This document shows positions 54,588-64,000 of a stretch of 64,000 nt of DNA, one piece after another (the stretch's first letter is position 1; every line of letters begins with the position of its first letter). The stretch covers positions 62,001 through 126,000 of the forward strand of contig NZ_BCUF01000010.1 in assembly GCF_001591145.1 (NCBI RefSeq), read 5' to 3'. The position numbers and the translations under genes are program-made. The notes under the pieces were generated by a model. It was not told where the DNA came from, ran no database searches, and was given only the letters and a program-made list of their open reading frames with translations. This DNA comes from Vibrio harveyi NBRC 15634 = ATCC 14126 = KCTC 12724. GTDB taxonomy: Bacteria > Pseudomonadota > Gammaproteobacteria > Enterobacterales > Vibrionaceae.

Positions 54588-56099
54588 TTAGTTAGCTGGA
54601 CGCCAAACGCCCCACTTATCTTTTTGGTAAGCCGCTTGTGGGTTATCACCACCTTTAATCCACCATTGTGCTTTCCAATTTTGGTCAGCATACGCGACAA
54701 CTTCACCACCTAGGTAAGTTTTTGCTGAATCCCATGCGTCATCGCTTGGGTCTGGTGTTGGATCAGGATCTGGCGTTGGCTCAGGGTCTACACCACCATC
54801 GTCGACAATCACTTCAAACGTAAATGTCTCTGCACGTTCGCTGTTTACTGCGTTCGCAACAAACGACAAGGTCTCATTCTGCGTAATCGCACGAGTATCA
54901 ACGACAATCGACGCAGTGCCGTTATTTTGAATACTCACAGAAGAGCCTTGAGTTTGAGTTAAGTTCGCAGCTTCGCTGGTAGAAATCACCACTTTGTCCC
55001 CAGCGCTAACTACTTTGTCGCTCTTCACTAACTCGTAGATGTCACCTGCCAATGGTTCAACATTACCGTCATCACCATCAATCACTGAAATCACACCCGA
55101 CGCTCGACCATCTTTCGAGTTAAAGAAGTTGCGTGATGGATCGTTTTGGAAGTACATGTAATGAGACATTTCTTCATGCCAATCACCAATGAACACCGCT
55201 CCATCTTTGAACTCTTCGTGCCAACCATTGATCTCTGACGCCAATAGACGTTGCCAGTCGTTGATGTTCGATGAATTCACTTCAATATCGAAGCTACGTG
55301 CAACATCTCCGTATTTATTGATGATGTCATACTTAACCGTATCACCAAGGTCTGGACCAACAAAATTAACTGGGATGTATAGCTCACCTTTCACGAGATC
55401 TGGTTGAGGTGTTGGCTCTGGTGGAGGCGTTTCGCCGCCCACAATAGTGATGTCAGAACAGTTGTAGAAGCCTTCACCCGCCGCATCGTTACGCTGCCAG
55501 CGCACAAAAAGAATCGCGTCGCCTGAACGATCAGAAGGGATGGTCACATTCATGCGGTATTTACCACCTTCAACTGGGACATTACCTTCGGTTTGAATCA
55601 AATCAAGATCGCTCCACGCCAACGCTTTGCTTAGGTCTGCATTTGGTTTGGTTAGGTAAAACTCCCAAAAAGACGGGTTATGTGGTGCCGTCGCATTAAA
55701 TACAAATTCGAATGTACCCGTATTTAGCTCTGTGCGAGTCCACGCGGTGTGTGGTGCGCCCATGCCCTTTTTCTGAGGGTCATTTGCGTAACACAACGTA
55801 CCATCTGGAATCGCCGCTTTCACTGCTGCCATATTGTTGTAATCGGTAATGTTCTTCGCATACTCGTTGCGCTGAACAAACGGATAGGTACCAGAAATTT
55901 CTTTTGCTTGAGCACAAGCTGCATTTGGTGGGTTACCTGACCAAATTCCGCCTTGCTCGTAACACGTGTTTTGACGTGCACTAGGAAACTCTGACCAGCC
56001 ATGAGCATTGGCTGCTGTTGGCAAGCCAGATAGCATTGCCATACCTACTGCTGCTTTAAGAATGTTTTTATTTGCTTTCACTTTTTCACTCTCTACCAT
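54588..56099 (-). CDS. AA10 lytic polysaccharide monooxygenase with chitin-binding module
   Basis: A 503-residue secreted copper enzyme that oxidatively cuts chitin or cellulose. The signal peptide ends AANA, leaving the copper-binding His at the new N-terminus (HGWSEFPSARQ); the second His of the brace is in GAPHTAWTRTE. The AA10 domain covers about 33-222. A middle domain, an Ig-like beta domain and a C-terminal CBM5/12 module (AWDSAKTYLGGEVVAY, AQWWIKGG) follow. Pro/Asp repeats link the last two. ATG 56099 gives a normal signal length; GTG 56120 is an alternative. It suits chitin use by a marine Vibrio. Confidence 0.92.
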   Translation of the reverse strand: MVESEKVKANKNILKAAVGMAMLSGLPTAANAHGWSEFPSARQNTCYEQGGIWSGNPPNAACAQAKEISGTYPFVQRNEYAKNITDYNNMAAVKAAIPDGTLCYANDPQKKGMGAPHTAWTRTELNTGTFEFVFNATAPHNPSFWEFYLTKPNADLSKALAWSDLDLIQTEGNVPVEGGKYRMNVTIPSDRSGDAILFVRWQRNDAAGEGFYNCSDITIVGGETPPPEPTPQPDLVKGELYIPVNFVGPDLGDTVKYDIINKYGDVARSFDIEVNSSNINDWQRLLASEINGWHEEFKDGAVFIGDWHEEMSHYMYFQNDPSRNFFNSKDGRASGVISVIDGDDGNVEPLAGDIYELVKSDKVVSAGDKVVISTSEAANLTQTQGSSVSIQNNGTASIVVDTRAITQNETLSFVANAVNSERAETFTFEVIVDDGGVDPEPTPDPDPTPDPSDDAWDSAKTYLGGEVVAYADQNWKAQWWIKGGDNPQAAYQKDKWGVWRPAN

Positions 56100-56120
56100 T
56101 TTATTATGCAAGTCAGCCAC

Positions 56121-56578
56121 AACGGATACTTTATAACCACTGTCACCTATTGCGTGTTTATAGTTTTAATCTGGAAACAGTTAAAAAGAATATACGTAAA
56201 TTTTATCAATGAAAGTTTTGAGGTTATTGATAGGAATTAACATCACAATTTTAAATACCCTGACATTAACTAACCGAATTATCATCAAAGCAATATAACC
56301 CTATTTTTCATTAACTTATAAGGCTATAAAATTTCAAAACATATTTATAATTAGAGTAATTACGTTATTAAACAAACTTATAATAAACATTAAATGCACT
56401 TAACGAATCTGTGATTCACTGTCCACTTTTAAAACTTGAGCAAAATACATTAAATATCAATAAGACAAACACTAATATAAATATTAGATATATATCACTC
56501 CTTTTATTTCATTCAGCGAATAAGACATTAAAAAGCCCGCTAATTTGCGGGCTTTTTTTGTTCTCTATTGGCTTAAAC
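56121..56578. other. AT-rich intergenic region
   Basis: Very AT-rich with the presumed AA10 promoter; terminator at 56531-56558 at its right end. No gene seen. Confidence 0.6.
56531..56558. terminator. Terminator of the citrate lyase operon
   Basis: Perfect 10-bp arms at 56531-56540 and 56547-56556 with T-runs on both strands, 20 bp beyond the DUF5718 stop. Confidence 0.9.
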
Positions 56579-57406
56579 TTAAAGCACTCTTTGACTCACA
56601 TAAGAAAAGCCTGTCGCTTCATACTGCGACTTCTGTACCATGCCGAGCACATCTTTTGGTTGGTATAGGTGGCTGTCATACACAACAACCACACTTTCAT
56701 CGCCTCTTTCCAAGAAATTCTGCTCACCATATTCGGTGTAGCGCGTTGCACCCACTGCGACCACTAGCTGGCTTGGGAGATTTGCTTGTTTGAGTAATGC
56801 GTGAATGTTTTCCATCGGACCACGATCCACTTGATGATTCATCTGATCACGTATCCAATCCAGCAGATCCGCATAGAAATAGGAGTATTCGTTTACCGCG
56901 CAATCTTCCCCGTAGGCGAATACCTGCTCTCCTCGCTTATGAAAGCTCGCGATTCTAAATCTGCCGATATCGCTATCAGGAGTGAGTCGTTCTAGTTCAA
57001 TAAGCTGGGATGCCAAGCCTTTTGACGCTGCACCCCAATTTTTCTTCTCACTGATTTTATTCGCATCAGGGCGTCGAATCGAACAATCATTAAATGCGCC
57101 AAAATGCGTCGGCGTGAGCTGTAAGACCTGACCACCTTCATAAGTAACATCACAGATCAGGGCGAGCTCTGGTTCAATTTGTAAGTTCAAAATATCATTT
57201 GGCAACTTGGTCGTATCGGCACTTATTGGATATGTCGACAAATACGGATGTTCGATAAAAGGCACATAAATGGGGAACAATGCTTGGGGCTTGTTAGCGT
57301 TCACATCTCCGTAGAGAGCAAAGTCATCAGCCTCACCAGCTTGTTGCAGGTGACCTGCGAAGTTTCCCGCGATACCTAAGATCATCGCATCTTCAAAATT
57401 GTGCAT
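56579..57406 (-). CDS. DUF5718 family protein in the cit operon
   Basis: A 275-residue cytosolic protein, probably DUF5718. NCSIRRPDANKISEKKNWG and ALICDVTYEGGQ give it the look of the fumarylacetoacetate-hydrolase fold, suggesting an enzyme acting on a small carboxylic acid, but metal ligands were not traced. It is the last gene of the cit operon, 18 bp after citG. A housekeeping or repair role for a citrate lyase by-product is possible. The function is unknown. Confidence 0.7.
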   Translation of the reverse strand: MHNFEDAMILGIAGNFAGHLQQAGEADDFALYGDVNANKPQALFPIYVPFIEHPYLSTYPISADTTKLPNDILNLQIEPELALICDVTYEGGQVLQLTPTHFGAFNDCSIRRPDANKISEKKNWGAASKGLASQLIELERLTPDSDIGRFRIASFHKRGEQVFAYGEDCAVNEYSYFYADLLDWIRDQMNHQVDRGPMENIHALLKQANLPSQLVVAVGATRYTEYGEQNFLERGDESVVVVYDSHLYQPKDVLGMVQKSQYEATGFSYVSQRVL

Positions 57407-57424
57407 ACGTTTACTTGTTCCTAA

Positions 57425-58384
57425 TTATTCGTCGTGATTCGCGATGATATGTCTCGTCAAATCATCAATTTCTGCCAGCAACCAAGTCAGCGCGAGCAAA
57501 TCTGCACTGCCGCCCGGACTAAGGTTTTTTTCAATAAGCTGGCGGTCAAAATCCAGTAGCTGCTCTTCGAGGTTTGGATTATGCCAACCACCACTCTCAA
57601 TAAGCTTCGATGCTATGTTCTGCACATAACGCAAACCATGCATCCCACCACGAGATACCACGTTGGTATCTTGATTGTGCACCATTAGCGTGAGCAACAC
57701 TTGCCATAATGCTTGTTCTGCGGACGCGCCTTCATACAGCGCTTGTTGGTATGCAGGCAAACTGTAAGTCATGATCGTTTGATAGCCAGACGCCGCCTCA
57801 CCTCTTGCTCCAGTTAAACCAAATTCTCGATACAGCCGCTCACCATGAGTTTCCGTTTTAGAGTCGGTATTTTTCAGCTCTTGAAATACCATTAACGCAC
57901 AGCTGCGCTTAATAACTTGGCTAATGTGCAGAGAGTCAACCGCAATGCCCTTGCCTTTTAACCAGCCGATCGCGCCACATACCAATCCAAGTCCAAAGAT
58001 CATCCCTTTGTGGGTATTCACACCACCAGTCGCGGTAAACATTGCGCGTTCAGCTTGAATTCCAACCGGACGCAACACATCCAGTAATGTCTCTGCCGAG
58101 TGCGTTGAATGCGCAAGACCAGCGTTAAGAAAGCCATTGAGAAAAGGACGAATTGCACTCGCGCTGGCTTCAAACAGCGGCACATTCATATCTGAGTGAG
58201 CACCGTTGCTAATAAGGTCAACAAGCCCCGGTTTTGGGGACAAGTGCACTTCCACCAGCATCGCGTGATACGCCAACTCAGAAACCAAAGAGAACAGATT
58301 CACCTTTACAGCAGAGCGATGCGTAACGCTTGGAACACGCTCGATATTTTGGTCGAGCAACAGTTTAAGAGCAACATTCGTCAT
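57425..58384 (-). CDS. citG: Triphosphoribosyl-dephospho-CoA synthase CitG
   Basis: A 319-residue enzyme that makes the prosthetic-group precursor of citrate lyase from dephospho-CoA and ATP. HLSPKPGLVDLISNGAHSDM and GVNTHKGMIFGLGL are family motifs, and NLSPGGSADLLALTWLL closes the domain. It overlaps citX by 20 bp, so the two maturation enzymes are made together. Full length. Confidence 0.95.
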   Translation of the reverse strand: MTNVALKLLLDQNIERVPSVTHRSAVKVNLFSLVSELAYHAMLVEVHLSPKPGLVDLISNGAHSDMNVPLFEASASAIRPFLNGFLNAGLAHSTHSAETLLDVLRPVGIQAERAMFTATGGVNTHKGMIFGLGLVCGAIGWLKGKGIAVDSLHISQVIKRSCALMVFQELKNTDSKTETHGERLYREFGLTGARGEAASGYQTIMTYSLPAYQQALYEGASAEQALWQVLLTLMVHNQDTNVVSRGGMHGLRYVQNIASKLIESGGWHNPNLEEQLLDFDRQLIEKNLSPGGSADLLALTWLLAEIDDLTRHIIANHDE

Positions 58385-58901
58385 AACACACCATCGACTC
58401 TATGTGAGAAACCAAGGTTTGAAGATCATGTTTACGCGAGCGCGCGCAAATCACGGCATCTTGTTCGCAAATAAGGCATTTTCTTCGAGTCATCCCTTGC
58501 CCTTTTCTTGAGATGATCTTTCCATCGACATCGATCACATCTAAATCCATTAACCGACCGAGACGATGGTTATTCTCTATCTCAATCATGGCTCGTTTGA
58601 GCGCCATGGCATTCGGTGCTTGGACCGCAAAAATTGCCTCTGGACCTGTGACTTGTCGCAGCAATTGACGTCCTGCCATTGACCAGCCTTTTTCGAGACA
58701 AGTGGCTTGAATCGCTTGCACACCCTGTTCAAAGATTCGCTCCGTGCACTCCGTCATTTTCTGCGGACCTGGCATATTGACGGTAAACGACAGCAAAGGA
58801 AGGGAGTAGCGTTTTAACCACTCACCTTGTCGTTTCACACGAGCTTCTTTGTTGCTCAAGACATCATCGAGACCAACTTTCAGCCCATAGCGAATGCTCA
58901 T
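58365..58901 (-). CDS. citX: Holo-citrate lyase synthase CitX
   Basis: A 178-residue phosphoribosyl-dephospho-CoA transferase that attaches the prosthetic group to CitD. RLMDLDVIDVDGKIISRK and RKCLICEQDAVICARSRKHD (with a Cys pair) are characteristic. It overlaps citF by 4 bp and citG by 20 bp. Separate CitX and CitG, rather than a fused protein, as in Klebsiella and V. cholerae. Confidence 0.95.
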   Translation of the reverse strand: MSIRYGLKVGLDDVLSNKEARVKRQGEWLKRYSLPLLSFTVNMPGPQKMTECTERIFEQGVQAIQATCLEKGWSMAGRQLLRQVTGPEAIFAVQAPNAMALKRAMIEIENNHRLGRLMDLDVIDVDGKIISRKGQGMTRRKCLICEQDAVICARSRKHDLQTLVSHIESMVCYDECCS

Positions 58902-60415
58902 TCAGATTTAACCTTTCTGATGACATCAATCACAGAACCATCGCGATAACGTACATAACCCACCACTTGATCGTCATATTCAATTGGTTCCGCTTTGCCC
59001 GTTAATGATTGCGCTCTCGCAACCAAGGCTTCCATATCAAGCACAGGCAGTCCTGCGTTCAACAAACGCTCTTTTACTTCTGGGCGTCGAGGATTTACGG
59101 CAATACCATGGTCAGTCACCAACACATCTATCGATTGACCCGGCGTTACCACGTTTAACACTTGCTCTACGACAGTTGGAATACGACCACGCACGAGCGG
59201 AGCCACAATCACGGCAAGGTTTGCGCCTGCCGCTGCGTCGCAGTGACCACCAGACGCGCCACGAATCACACCATCAGAACCGGTGATAACGTTGACGTTG
59301 AAGTTCACATCAATTTCAAGCGCGCTGAGAATGACCACGTCTAGGCGATCAACCACTGCGCCTTTGGAAGATGGGTTAGCGTACTCATTCGCTGAGATTT
59401 CAATATGGTTTGGGTTTCGAGCAAGTGAGTCCGCAGCACCAGAGTCAAAACACTGCACGTCGATTAGATTTCGGATCAGCCCTTTCTCGTGCATAGAGAC
59501 CATAGTTGAGGTAATGCCACCCAGCCCAAACTCAGCAGTTATACCTCGTTTTTCCATGCTATTTTCTAGAAAACGTGTGACGGCAAGCGACGCACCACCA
59601 GACCCAGTTTGTAAGCTAAAGTCTTGCTTAAAGTAACCAGAATTTATAATCACATCGGCAGCACGTTTTGCAATAAGCAGTTCACGTGGGTTACTGGTAA
59701 GACGCGTTTCACCGCCACCAATTTTGCTCGCATCACCAACTTCTTCGACTTCGACTACGGCATCCACCAAATCTTGTGTGATTGATGCTGGGTGATTTGG
59801 ATAACCGACGATAGATTCAGTAAGCATGACCACTTTACGCGCGTGTTGAGCATCGATTTTGGCGTAACCCAAAGAGCCGCAGCGAGATTTGCCGTTCATG
59901 CCATTTGCATTGCCAAACTCATCGCAACAAGGCACACCGATGAACGCCACATCGATGTTTAGCTCGCCTGATTTAATCAAGTGCACACGTCCTCCATGGG
60001 AGTGAATATGCACAGGTTCTTTGAGCAAACCATGAGAAATGGCTTCACCAAGCTCACCGCGAATACCTGATGTGTAAATCTTACTCACTACGCCGTTTTT
60101 GATGTGCTCAACAACCGGCGAATGAATACCCGTTAAAGAGCTTGAAGCCAGTGTCAGATTCTTATATCCCATCTGAGCGATAGTATCTAACACCAAGTTA
60201 ACCACCTTATCGCCACCTCGAAACGCGTGATGGAAAGAGATCGTCATACCGTCTTTAAGCCCAGAATCTAAAATGGCGGAACGCAGATCTGACTTTAGCT
60301 TTCTCGACTTTTTAGAGTTTGAGTCTTTGAGATGAGGCGTTAACGCATTTGCCTCTGAAAACAGTGACAACGTCTCTGGCAGCAATGCTGGTTTGATGGA
60401 TTCCATTTGTTTCAT
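58898..60415 (-). CDS. citF: Citrate lyase alpha subunit CitF
   Basis: A 505-residue subunit, citrate:acetyl-ACP transferase. SFHHAFRGGDKVVNLVLDTI and GVPCCDEFGNANGMNGKSRC are typical of the CoA-transferase-like family, with GASGGHCDAAAGANLAVIVA near the C-terminus. Together with CitE and CitD it splits citrate to acetate and oxaloacetate. It lies 9 bp after citE. Confidence 0.96.
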   Translation of the reverse strand: MKQMESIKPALLPETLSLFSEANALTPHLKDSNSKKSRKLKSDLRSAILDSGLKDGMTISFHHAFRGGDKVVNLVLDTIAQMGYKNLTLASSSLTGIHSPVVEHIKNGVVSKIYTSGIRGELGEAISHGLLKEPVHIHSHGGRVHLIKSGELNIDVAFIGVPCCDEFGNANGMNGKSRCGSLGYAKIDAQHARKVVMLTESIVGYPNHPASITQDLVDAVVEVEEVGDASKIGGGETRLTSNPRELLIAKRAADVIINSGYFKQDFSLQTGSGGASLAVTRFLENSMEKRGITAEFGLGGITSTMVSMHEKGLIRNLIDVQCFDSGAADSLARNPNHIEISANEYANPSSKGAVVDRLDVVILSALEIDVNFNVNVITGSDGVIRGASGGHCDAAAGANLAVIVAPLVRGRIPTVVEQVLNVVTPGQSIDVLVTDHGIAVNPRRPEVKERLLNAGLPVLDMEALVARAQSLTGKAEPIEYDDQVVGYVRYRDGSVIDVIRKVKSE

Positions 60416-60424
60416 GTTCGTGCC

Positions 60425-61300
60425 CTATTCTTTAATTCCAGATTGCGCTTTTTGTAACGTCCAACGAGCTCTCTCGATAATTGGTCCATCGACCATTTTT
60501 CCGTTAAGTGAAACCACACCAAGCCCTTGCTCTTGCGCTTCTTCTGCTGCCTCGATAACTTGAATCGCGTAATCCACCTCTTTTTGAGTCGGTGCAAATA
60601 CGTTGTGAAGTAGCTCGATTTGCCTTGGGTTAATCAGCGATTTTCCGTCGAAACCTAACGACTTAATGTGTTCCGCTTCATTGAGGAATCCTCGCTCGTT
60701 ATTAGCGTCGGAATAAACGGTATCGAACGCCATAATGCCCGCAGCACGCGCAGCTTGCAGAATAGAACAACGGGCAAACAGCAACTCTGTCCCTTCTGGG
60801 CTACGTTGCGTTTTTAAGTCCCTGACATAATCTTCAGCACCCAGTGCAATACCAATTAAACGCGAAGACGATTGAGCAATTTCGATGGCGTTATTCACAC
60901 CTTGCGCACTTTCGATTGCCGCCATCATTTTAGTGCTGCCAACTTCTCTGCCACATACACGTTCGATGTCTTCAATGCAGCGCTCCATTTCTTGCACGTC
61001 TTCTGCACTGTCTGTTTTTGGTAGACGAACTACATTGACGCCCGCACGCACAACGGCATGCAGATCTTTTAAACCAAACTCAGACTCTAGTGGGTTCACA
61101 CGGACTACTGTTTCAATCTCTTGGTACAGAGGATGTTGCAGCGCGTTAAACACCAACATGCGGGCGGTGTCTTTTTCTCTCAGCGCCACAGAGTCTTCCA
61201 AATCAAACATGATCGCATCAGGCTGATAAATGAAGGTATTACTTAACATGGCGGCGTTTGCCCCTGGAACAAACAACATGCTACGGCGTAACTTACTCAT
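60425..61300 (-). CDS. citE: Citrate lyase beta subunit CitE
   Basis: A 291-residue citryl-ACP lyase of the HpcH/HpaI aldolase fold. [16 protein letters not shown] and [17 protein letters not shown] hold the family motifs, with metal-binding acids in IESAQGV and the later [13 protein letters not shown] 61300 overlaps the citD stop (ATGA) and has GGAG upstream, preferred over ATG 61315. Confidence 0.96.
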   Translation of the reverse strand: MSKLRRSMLFVPGANAAMLSNTFIYQPDAIMFDLEDSVALREKDTARMLVFNALQHPLYQEIETVVRVNPLESEFGLKDLHAVVRAGVNVVRLPKTDSAEDVQEMERCIEDIERVCGREVGSTKMMAAIESAQGVNNAIEIAQSSSRLIGIALGAEDYVRDLKTQRSPEGTELLFARCSILQAARAAGIMAFDTVYSDANNERGFLNEAEHIKSLGFDGKSLINPRQIELLHNVFAPTQKEVDYAIQVIEAAEEAQEQGLGVVSLNGKMVDGPIIERARWTLQKAQSGIKE

Positions 61301-61593
61301 GATAATTTGCTCCATTGAATGTCATTGCTGTCTGCCGCGCGCATGACTGCAGCCTGAACGCGAGCTTTAATCACACAATCTAGTGCGCCTTTGTCTTCCA
61401 CTTCTAACGTTGCGGAAGTCACGCCCATCGAATTGAGCACATCATGAATCAACGCTTCAATGGCTTTGCCAAACTGCTTTTTCACTGTGCTATCAAGAGA
61501 AATGTCGATGTCACCTTCTGGATTGGGTGAGATACGAACTTGCAAGTCACTGGATTCCAGCGTCCCTGCAAAAGCGGGTTTTATTATTTTCAT
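61297..61593 (-). CDS. citD: Citrate lyase acyl carrier protein CitD
   Basis: A 98-residue acyl carrier subunit. [18 protein letters not shown] start (here [18 protein letters not shown]) carries the serine that receives the CoA-derived arm. ATG 61593 has AAAGG upstream and gives the family length; the frame runs further upstream without a start of that kind. It overlaps citE by 4 bp. Confidence 0.95.
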   Translation of the reverse strand: MKIIKPAFAGTLESSDLQVRISPNPEGDIDISLDSTVKKQFGKAIEALIHDVLNSMGVTSATLEVEDKGALDCVIKARVQAAVMRAADSNDIQWSKLS

Positions 61594-61634
61594 TGAAAGA
61601 CCTTTAACACCTTGGTTAAAAATTAATTGGGCTG

Positions 61635-62687
61635 TTAAGCAGCCACTGTTTCTTGGGTAAGACACGGTAAAGCGTCCGTGTGCCTTTGTAGGTAGTCGAT
61701 AGAGGTTGAGGGTAAAAAGTGAACCAGTTGATCCAATTGCCCTTTCTGCAAGAGTTTTCGCACCGTTGACGCTGAAATCGTGGTGCCTGACGCACACTTA
61801 CGCTCTATTTCAATAACGCTGATTGGTGCGCCGTGGAGATCCTTGGTGGTTAATCTGTGTTTCATTTGTTGGTTGTAATAATGAGTCACAACACAGTCTG
61901 GCTCCGTCCCAACAAATCGGTGTGTAATGCCTAATGCTGGCGCAATATGCTGACGATATAAATTTAGATCAATAGCGGTATGACAATAATCAATCAATCG
62001 CTTCTCTTTAATAAAGTAAGTAGGAAACGTTGCTTTAGATATTATATATTTTGAACCATGATGAATCGTAAGATTAGGAATATGTTTAGTGCCACTTTCA
62101 ATCATGTTCAAACGATCGTGATAAGAAAAACCTTTACCCTCTTCGCTGACGACAAATAAATGTAGCCAATCACATTGTGACGCCGCCGTTTCAATTAAGT
62201 ATTGATGCCCTAAAGTAAACGGGTTTGCATTCATCACAATGCTGCCTATTTTATCACCGTCTTTCTTTTTCTTTCTTAATGAACGTACAAAGTTTCTTAA
62301 ATTGGTCTGACTATTTTCCATCAAGACTAATTTATCGTCCGCAAAAGAAATGGGGAAAAAACCAGATTCACGAAACCTTTGCATATTCTGAGGCTTGGTA
62401 AACAAGAACAGATCAAAGCGCCCCATTTCATAAGCCATCGTGGTCAACTCAGTCATTAATCGTAGAGAAAATCCAGTACCTTGTAAGGCAGGATCAATCG
62501 CAATAGATTTTAGTGTTGAGCCAGCAAGACCGCCGCAAGCAATTATTTTACCTTGAGACTTCGCCACCACAAATCGCTCTACATCAGCGTCAACATCCAA
62601 ATCATAACAAGTTAGAAACTCGGTAATAGCACCAAATTTCTCGTATTGATTTCGGTTCACTCGACTAAATGCGTAGGTGTCAAACAT
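61635..62687 (-). CDS. citC: Citrate lyase ligase CitC
   Basis: A 350-residue enzyme that acetylates the thiol of the CitD arm, switching the lyase on. An N-terminal GNAT-like part (about 30-110, ACGGLAGSTLKSIAIDP) precedes the nucleotidyltransferase core with MNANPFTLGHQYLIE (HxGH-type) and ISASTVRKLLQKG. ATG 62687 has AGAGG 9 nt upstream. First gene of the leftward cit operon, divergent from the citrate symporter. Confidence 0.95.
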   Translation of the reverse strand: MFDTYAFSRVNRNQYEKFGAITEFLTCYDLDVDADVERFVVAKSQGKIIACGGLAGSTLKSIAIDPALQGTGFSLRLMTELTTMAYEMGRFDLFLFTKPQNMQRFRESGFFPISFADDKLVLMENSQTNLRNFVRSLRKKKKDGDKIGSIVMNANPFTLGHQYLIETAASQCDWLHLFVVSEEGKGFSYHDRLNMIESGTKHIPNLTIHHGSKYIISKATFPTYFIKEKRLIDYCHTAIDLNLYRQHIAPALGITHRFVGTEPDCVVTHYYNQQMKHRLTTKDLHGAPISVIEIERKCASGTTISASTVRKLLQKGQLDQLVHFLPSTSIDYLQRHTDALPCLTQETVAA

Positions 62688-62882
62688 GATCATCATCCTC
62701 TTTCGTGTTGCCGCCATCATGCGTCACTTGAATTTGAAAAATGATGATCCGTATCGACTATTTTCTTCTACTAAACGTCATTTATGAATTTAATGAATTT
62801 AATTACTTAACTATCTGTAAATTAAGTGATTGGATAATTAAAAACTTTAAATTCATAAGTGTGTATATATTCCACAAAGTAA

Positions 62883-62898
62883 AATGATCACACTCACA
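62883..62898. promoter_or_regulatory. CRP-like site between citC and the citrate symporter
   Basis: Read leftward: TGTGAGTGTGATCATT, with one perfect half-site and a partial one (8 of 10). Citrate fermentation genes are under catabolite control in Klebsiella, so a CRP role is reasonable. Confidence 0.45.
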
Positions 62899-62954
62899 GT
62901 TAGGTTTTTCATTCAAATTTAAATTATGCCATGTTAAATCAACACGGAATAATA

Positions 62955-64000
62955 ATGATGAACGAAAAGACCCTTTCAATAACTGAAACAAGAAGCCAGG
63001 GATTAGACTTATTATCTCAAGTCCGAATCTTTGGCTTACCGTTACCGCTATATGCATTTATGTTCGCGGTCATGTTAATTGCACATATGACAGACACCAT
63101 CCCTGATAATATTGTCGGCGGTTTTGGTTTTATGTTTGTTGTTGGTGCGCTATTTGGCGAATTGGGTAAACGCCTACCTATTTTTAACAAATACATTGGC
63201 GGTGCGCCTGTTATGATCTTCCTTGTCGCAGCTTGGTTTGTTCATGCAGGTTTATTAACCCAAAACGAAATTGACACTGTCACTGCAGTTATGAAGAAGA
63301 CCGATTTCCTCGACTTGTTCATTGCCGTTCTGATCACTGGCTCGATTTTGGCGGTTAACCGTAAGCTACTGCTTAAATCATTAGTTGGTTACATTCCGAC
63401 CATTCTTGCTGCCGTTGCAGGTGCTTCAATTCTCGGCATTCTTGGCGGCATGATGTTTGGCATTTCTATCGACAAAATCATGATGCTTTACGTACTGCCT
63501 ATCATGGGTGGCGGTAACGGTGCAGGTGCGATTCCACTTTCTGAAATCTATGAGTCAGTCACGGGTGGCTCGAAAGAACAGTACTACTCGGTTGCAATTG
63601 CAATTTTAACCATCGCTAACATCGTAGCGATTGTCGCAGCAGCCGTTCTAAACAGCATTGGTGAAAAAGTACCGTCTTTGACTGGTAATGGCGAGCTATT
63701 GCGTAAGTCTAATTTCGATGTTGAAGAGAGCGAAGCACCAAAAATCACTCCACGTGAAATCGCGATTGGCTTGATGATGGCGGCATGTATTTACACCTTC
63801 TCATCCGCCCTTTCTAAAGAAATACTGCCAGGTTTTGGTGACGTAAAAATCCACACTTTCGCTTACATGGTCATCATCGTTGCGATTGTGAACGCCTGTG
63901 GTATCTGCTCTGAAGAAGTGAAAGAAGGCGCAAAACGTTTGTCTTCATTCTTCTCAAAACAATTGCTTTGGCTGCTCATGGTGGGCGTTGGTATCGCTTA
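62955..64000 (+). CDS. citS: Sodium-citrate symporter, 2-HCT family (partial)
   Basis: The first 348 codons are present; the gene runs off the right edge. It is a 2-hydroxycarboxylate transporter that imports citrate with Na+. Membrane segments begin near residue 27. The reentrant loop motif is GGGNGAGAIPLSEIY. ATG at 62955 or 62958 follows GGAATAATA. Divergent from citC, so uptake and cleavage of citrate share a control region. The citAB two-component genes are not in this window. Confidence 0.93.
   Translation, partial: MMNEKTLSITETRSQGLDLLSQVRIFGLPLPLYAFMFAVMLIAHMTDTIPDNIVGGFGFMFVVGALFGELGKRLPIFNKYIGGAPVMIFLVAAWFVHAGLLTQNEIDTVTAVMKKTDFLDLFIAVLITGSILAVNRKLLLKSLVGYIPTILAAVAGASILGILGGMMFGISIDKIMMLYVLPIMGGGNGAGAIPLSEIYESVTGGSKEQYYSVAIAILTIANIVAIVAAAVLNSIGEKVPSLTGNGELLRKSNFDVEESEAPKITPREIAIGLMMAACIYTFSSALSKEILPGFGDVKIHTFAYMVIIVAIVNACGICSEEVKEGAKRLSSFFSKQLLWLLMVGVGIA

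Noticed and set aside
61594..61797. N-terminal extension of citD
   Set aside because: The extended frame overlaps citC and lacks a start with a ribosome site; ATG 61593 gives the family length.
1..64000. CRISPR arrays, tRNA, rRNA and insertion sequences
   Set aside because: No spaced direct repeats, cloverleaf-like sequence, ribosomal RNA core or transposase was recognised.

Overview
The window looks like a stretch of a Vibrio main chromosome, most likely from the Harveyi clade (V. parahaemolyticus, V. alginolyticus and relatives). The reasons are the ectABC-aspartokinase operon beside a BCCT transporter, a tandem glycine riboswitch ahead of an alanine/glycine symporter, a DUF3360 membrane protein, an alkaline serine protease with a PPC domain, an AA10 chitin-active enzyme, and a complete citrate lyase cluster beside a sodium-citrate symporter. 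No rRNA, tRNA, CRISPR array, insertion sequence or phage gene was recognised. All family calls come from reading motifs; no search was run.

Layout. 0.3-1.7 kb: AT-rich three-gene operon (two lipoproteins and a Cys-pair microprotein). 2-7.3 kb: DUF3360 membrane protein, msrPQ methionine sulfoxide repair, and a MATE exporter with a one-base 3' frameshift. 7.7-11.4 kb: an unfamiliar four-gene operon (unknown protein, CHASE2 membrane sensor, small exported protein, M48 lipoprotein protease). 11.6-17.3 kb: MocR regulator with LysE exporter, a cytosolic protein resembling NleB/SseK glycosyltransferases, and an NmrA-like oxidoreductase with LysR regulator. 17.4-23.2 kb: secreted subtilase, di-heme peroxidase with an FNR-like site, a large lipoprotein and a small orphan. 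23.3-31.9 kb: ectoine operon, BCCT transporter, and an exonuclease/DUF294 pair. 32.3-39 kb: MATE exporter, DUF3857/transglutaminase pair and an LTA-synthase-type phosphotransferase.

39.2-43.1 kb: sgrR with a divergent 46-codon microprotein that resembles SgrT, then an MFS exporter with AraC regulator. 43.4-46.9 kb: small proteins and the glycine riboswitch with its AGCS symporter. 47-54.4 kb: aldehyde dehydrogenase with its divergent sigma-54 activator, a short transcript with two micro-ORFs, a LysR-like regulator, a DUF1254 protein, and two copies of an intergenic palindromic repeat. 54.6-56.1 kb: AA10 lytic polysaccharide monooxygenase. 56.6-64 kb: citCDEFXG plus a DUF5718 gene, divergent from a citrate symporter cut by the window edge.

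How the parts work together. The ect operon and BCCT gene make and import compatible solutes. The cit cluster imports citrate, splits it to acetate and oxaloacetate, and builds the lyase prosthetic group. Several loci are regulator/target pairs transcribed divergently (MocR/LysE, LysR/NmrA, AraC/MFS, sigma-54 activator/aldehyde dehydrogenase). The best candidates for undescribed biology are the CHASE2-M48 operon, the SgrT-like microprotein, the NleB-like protein, and the micro-ORF transcript near 51 kb.
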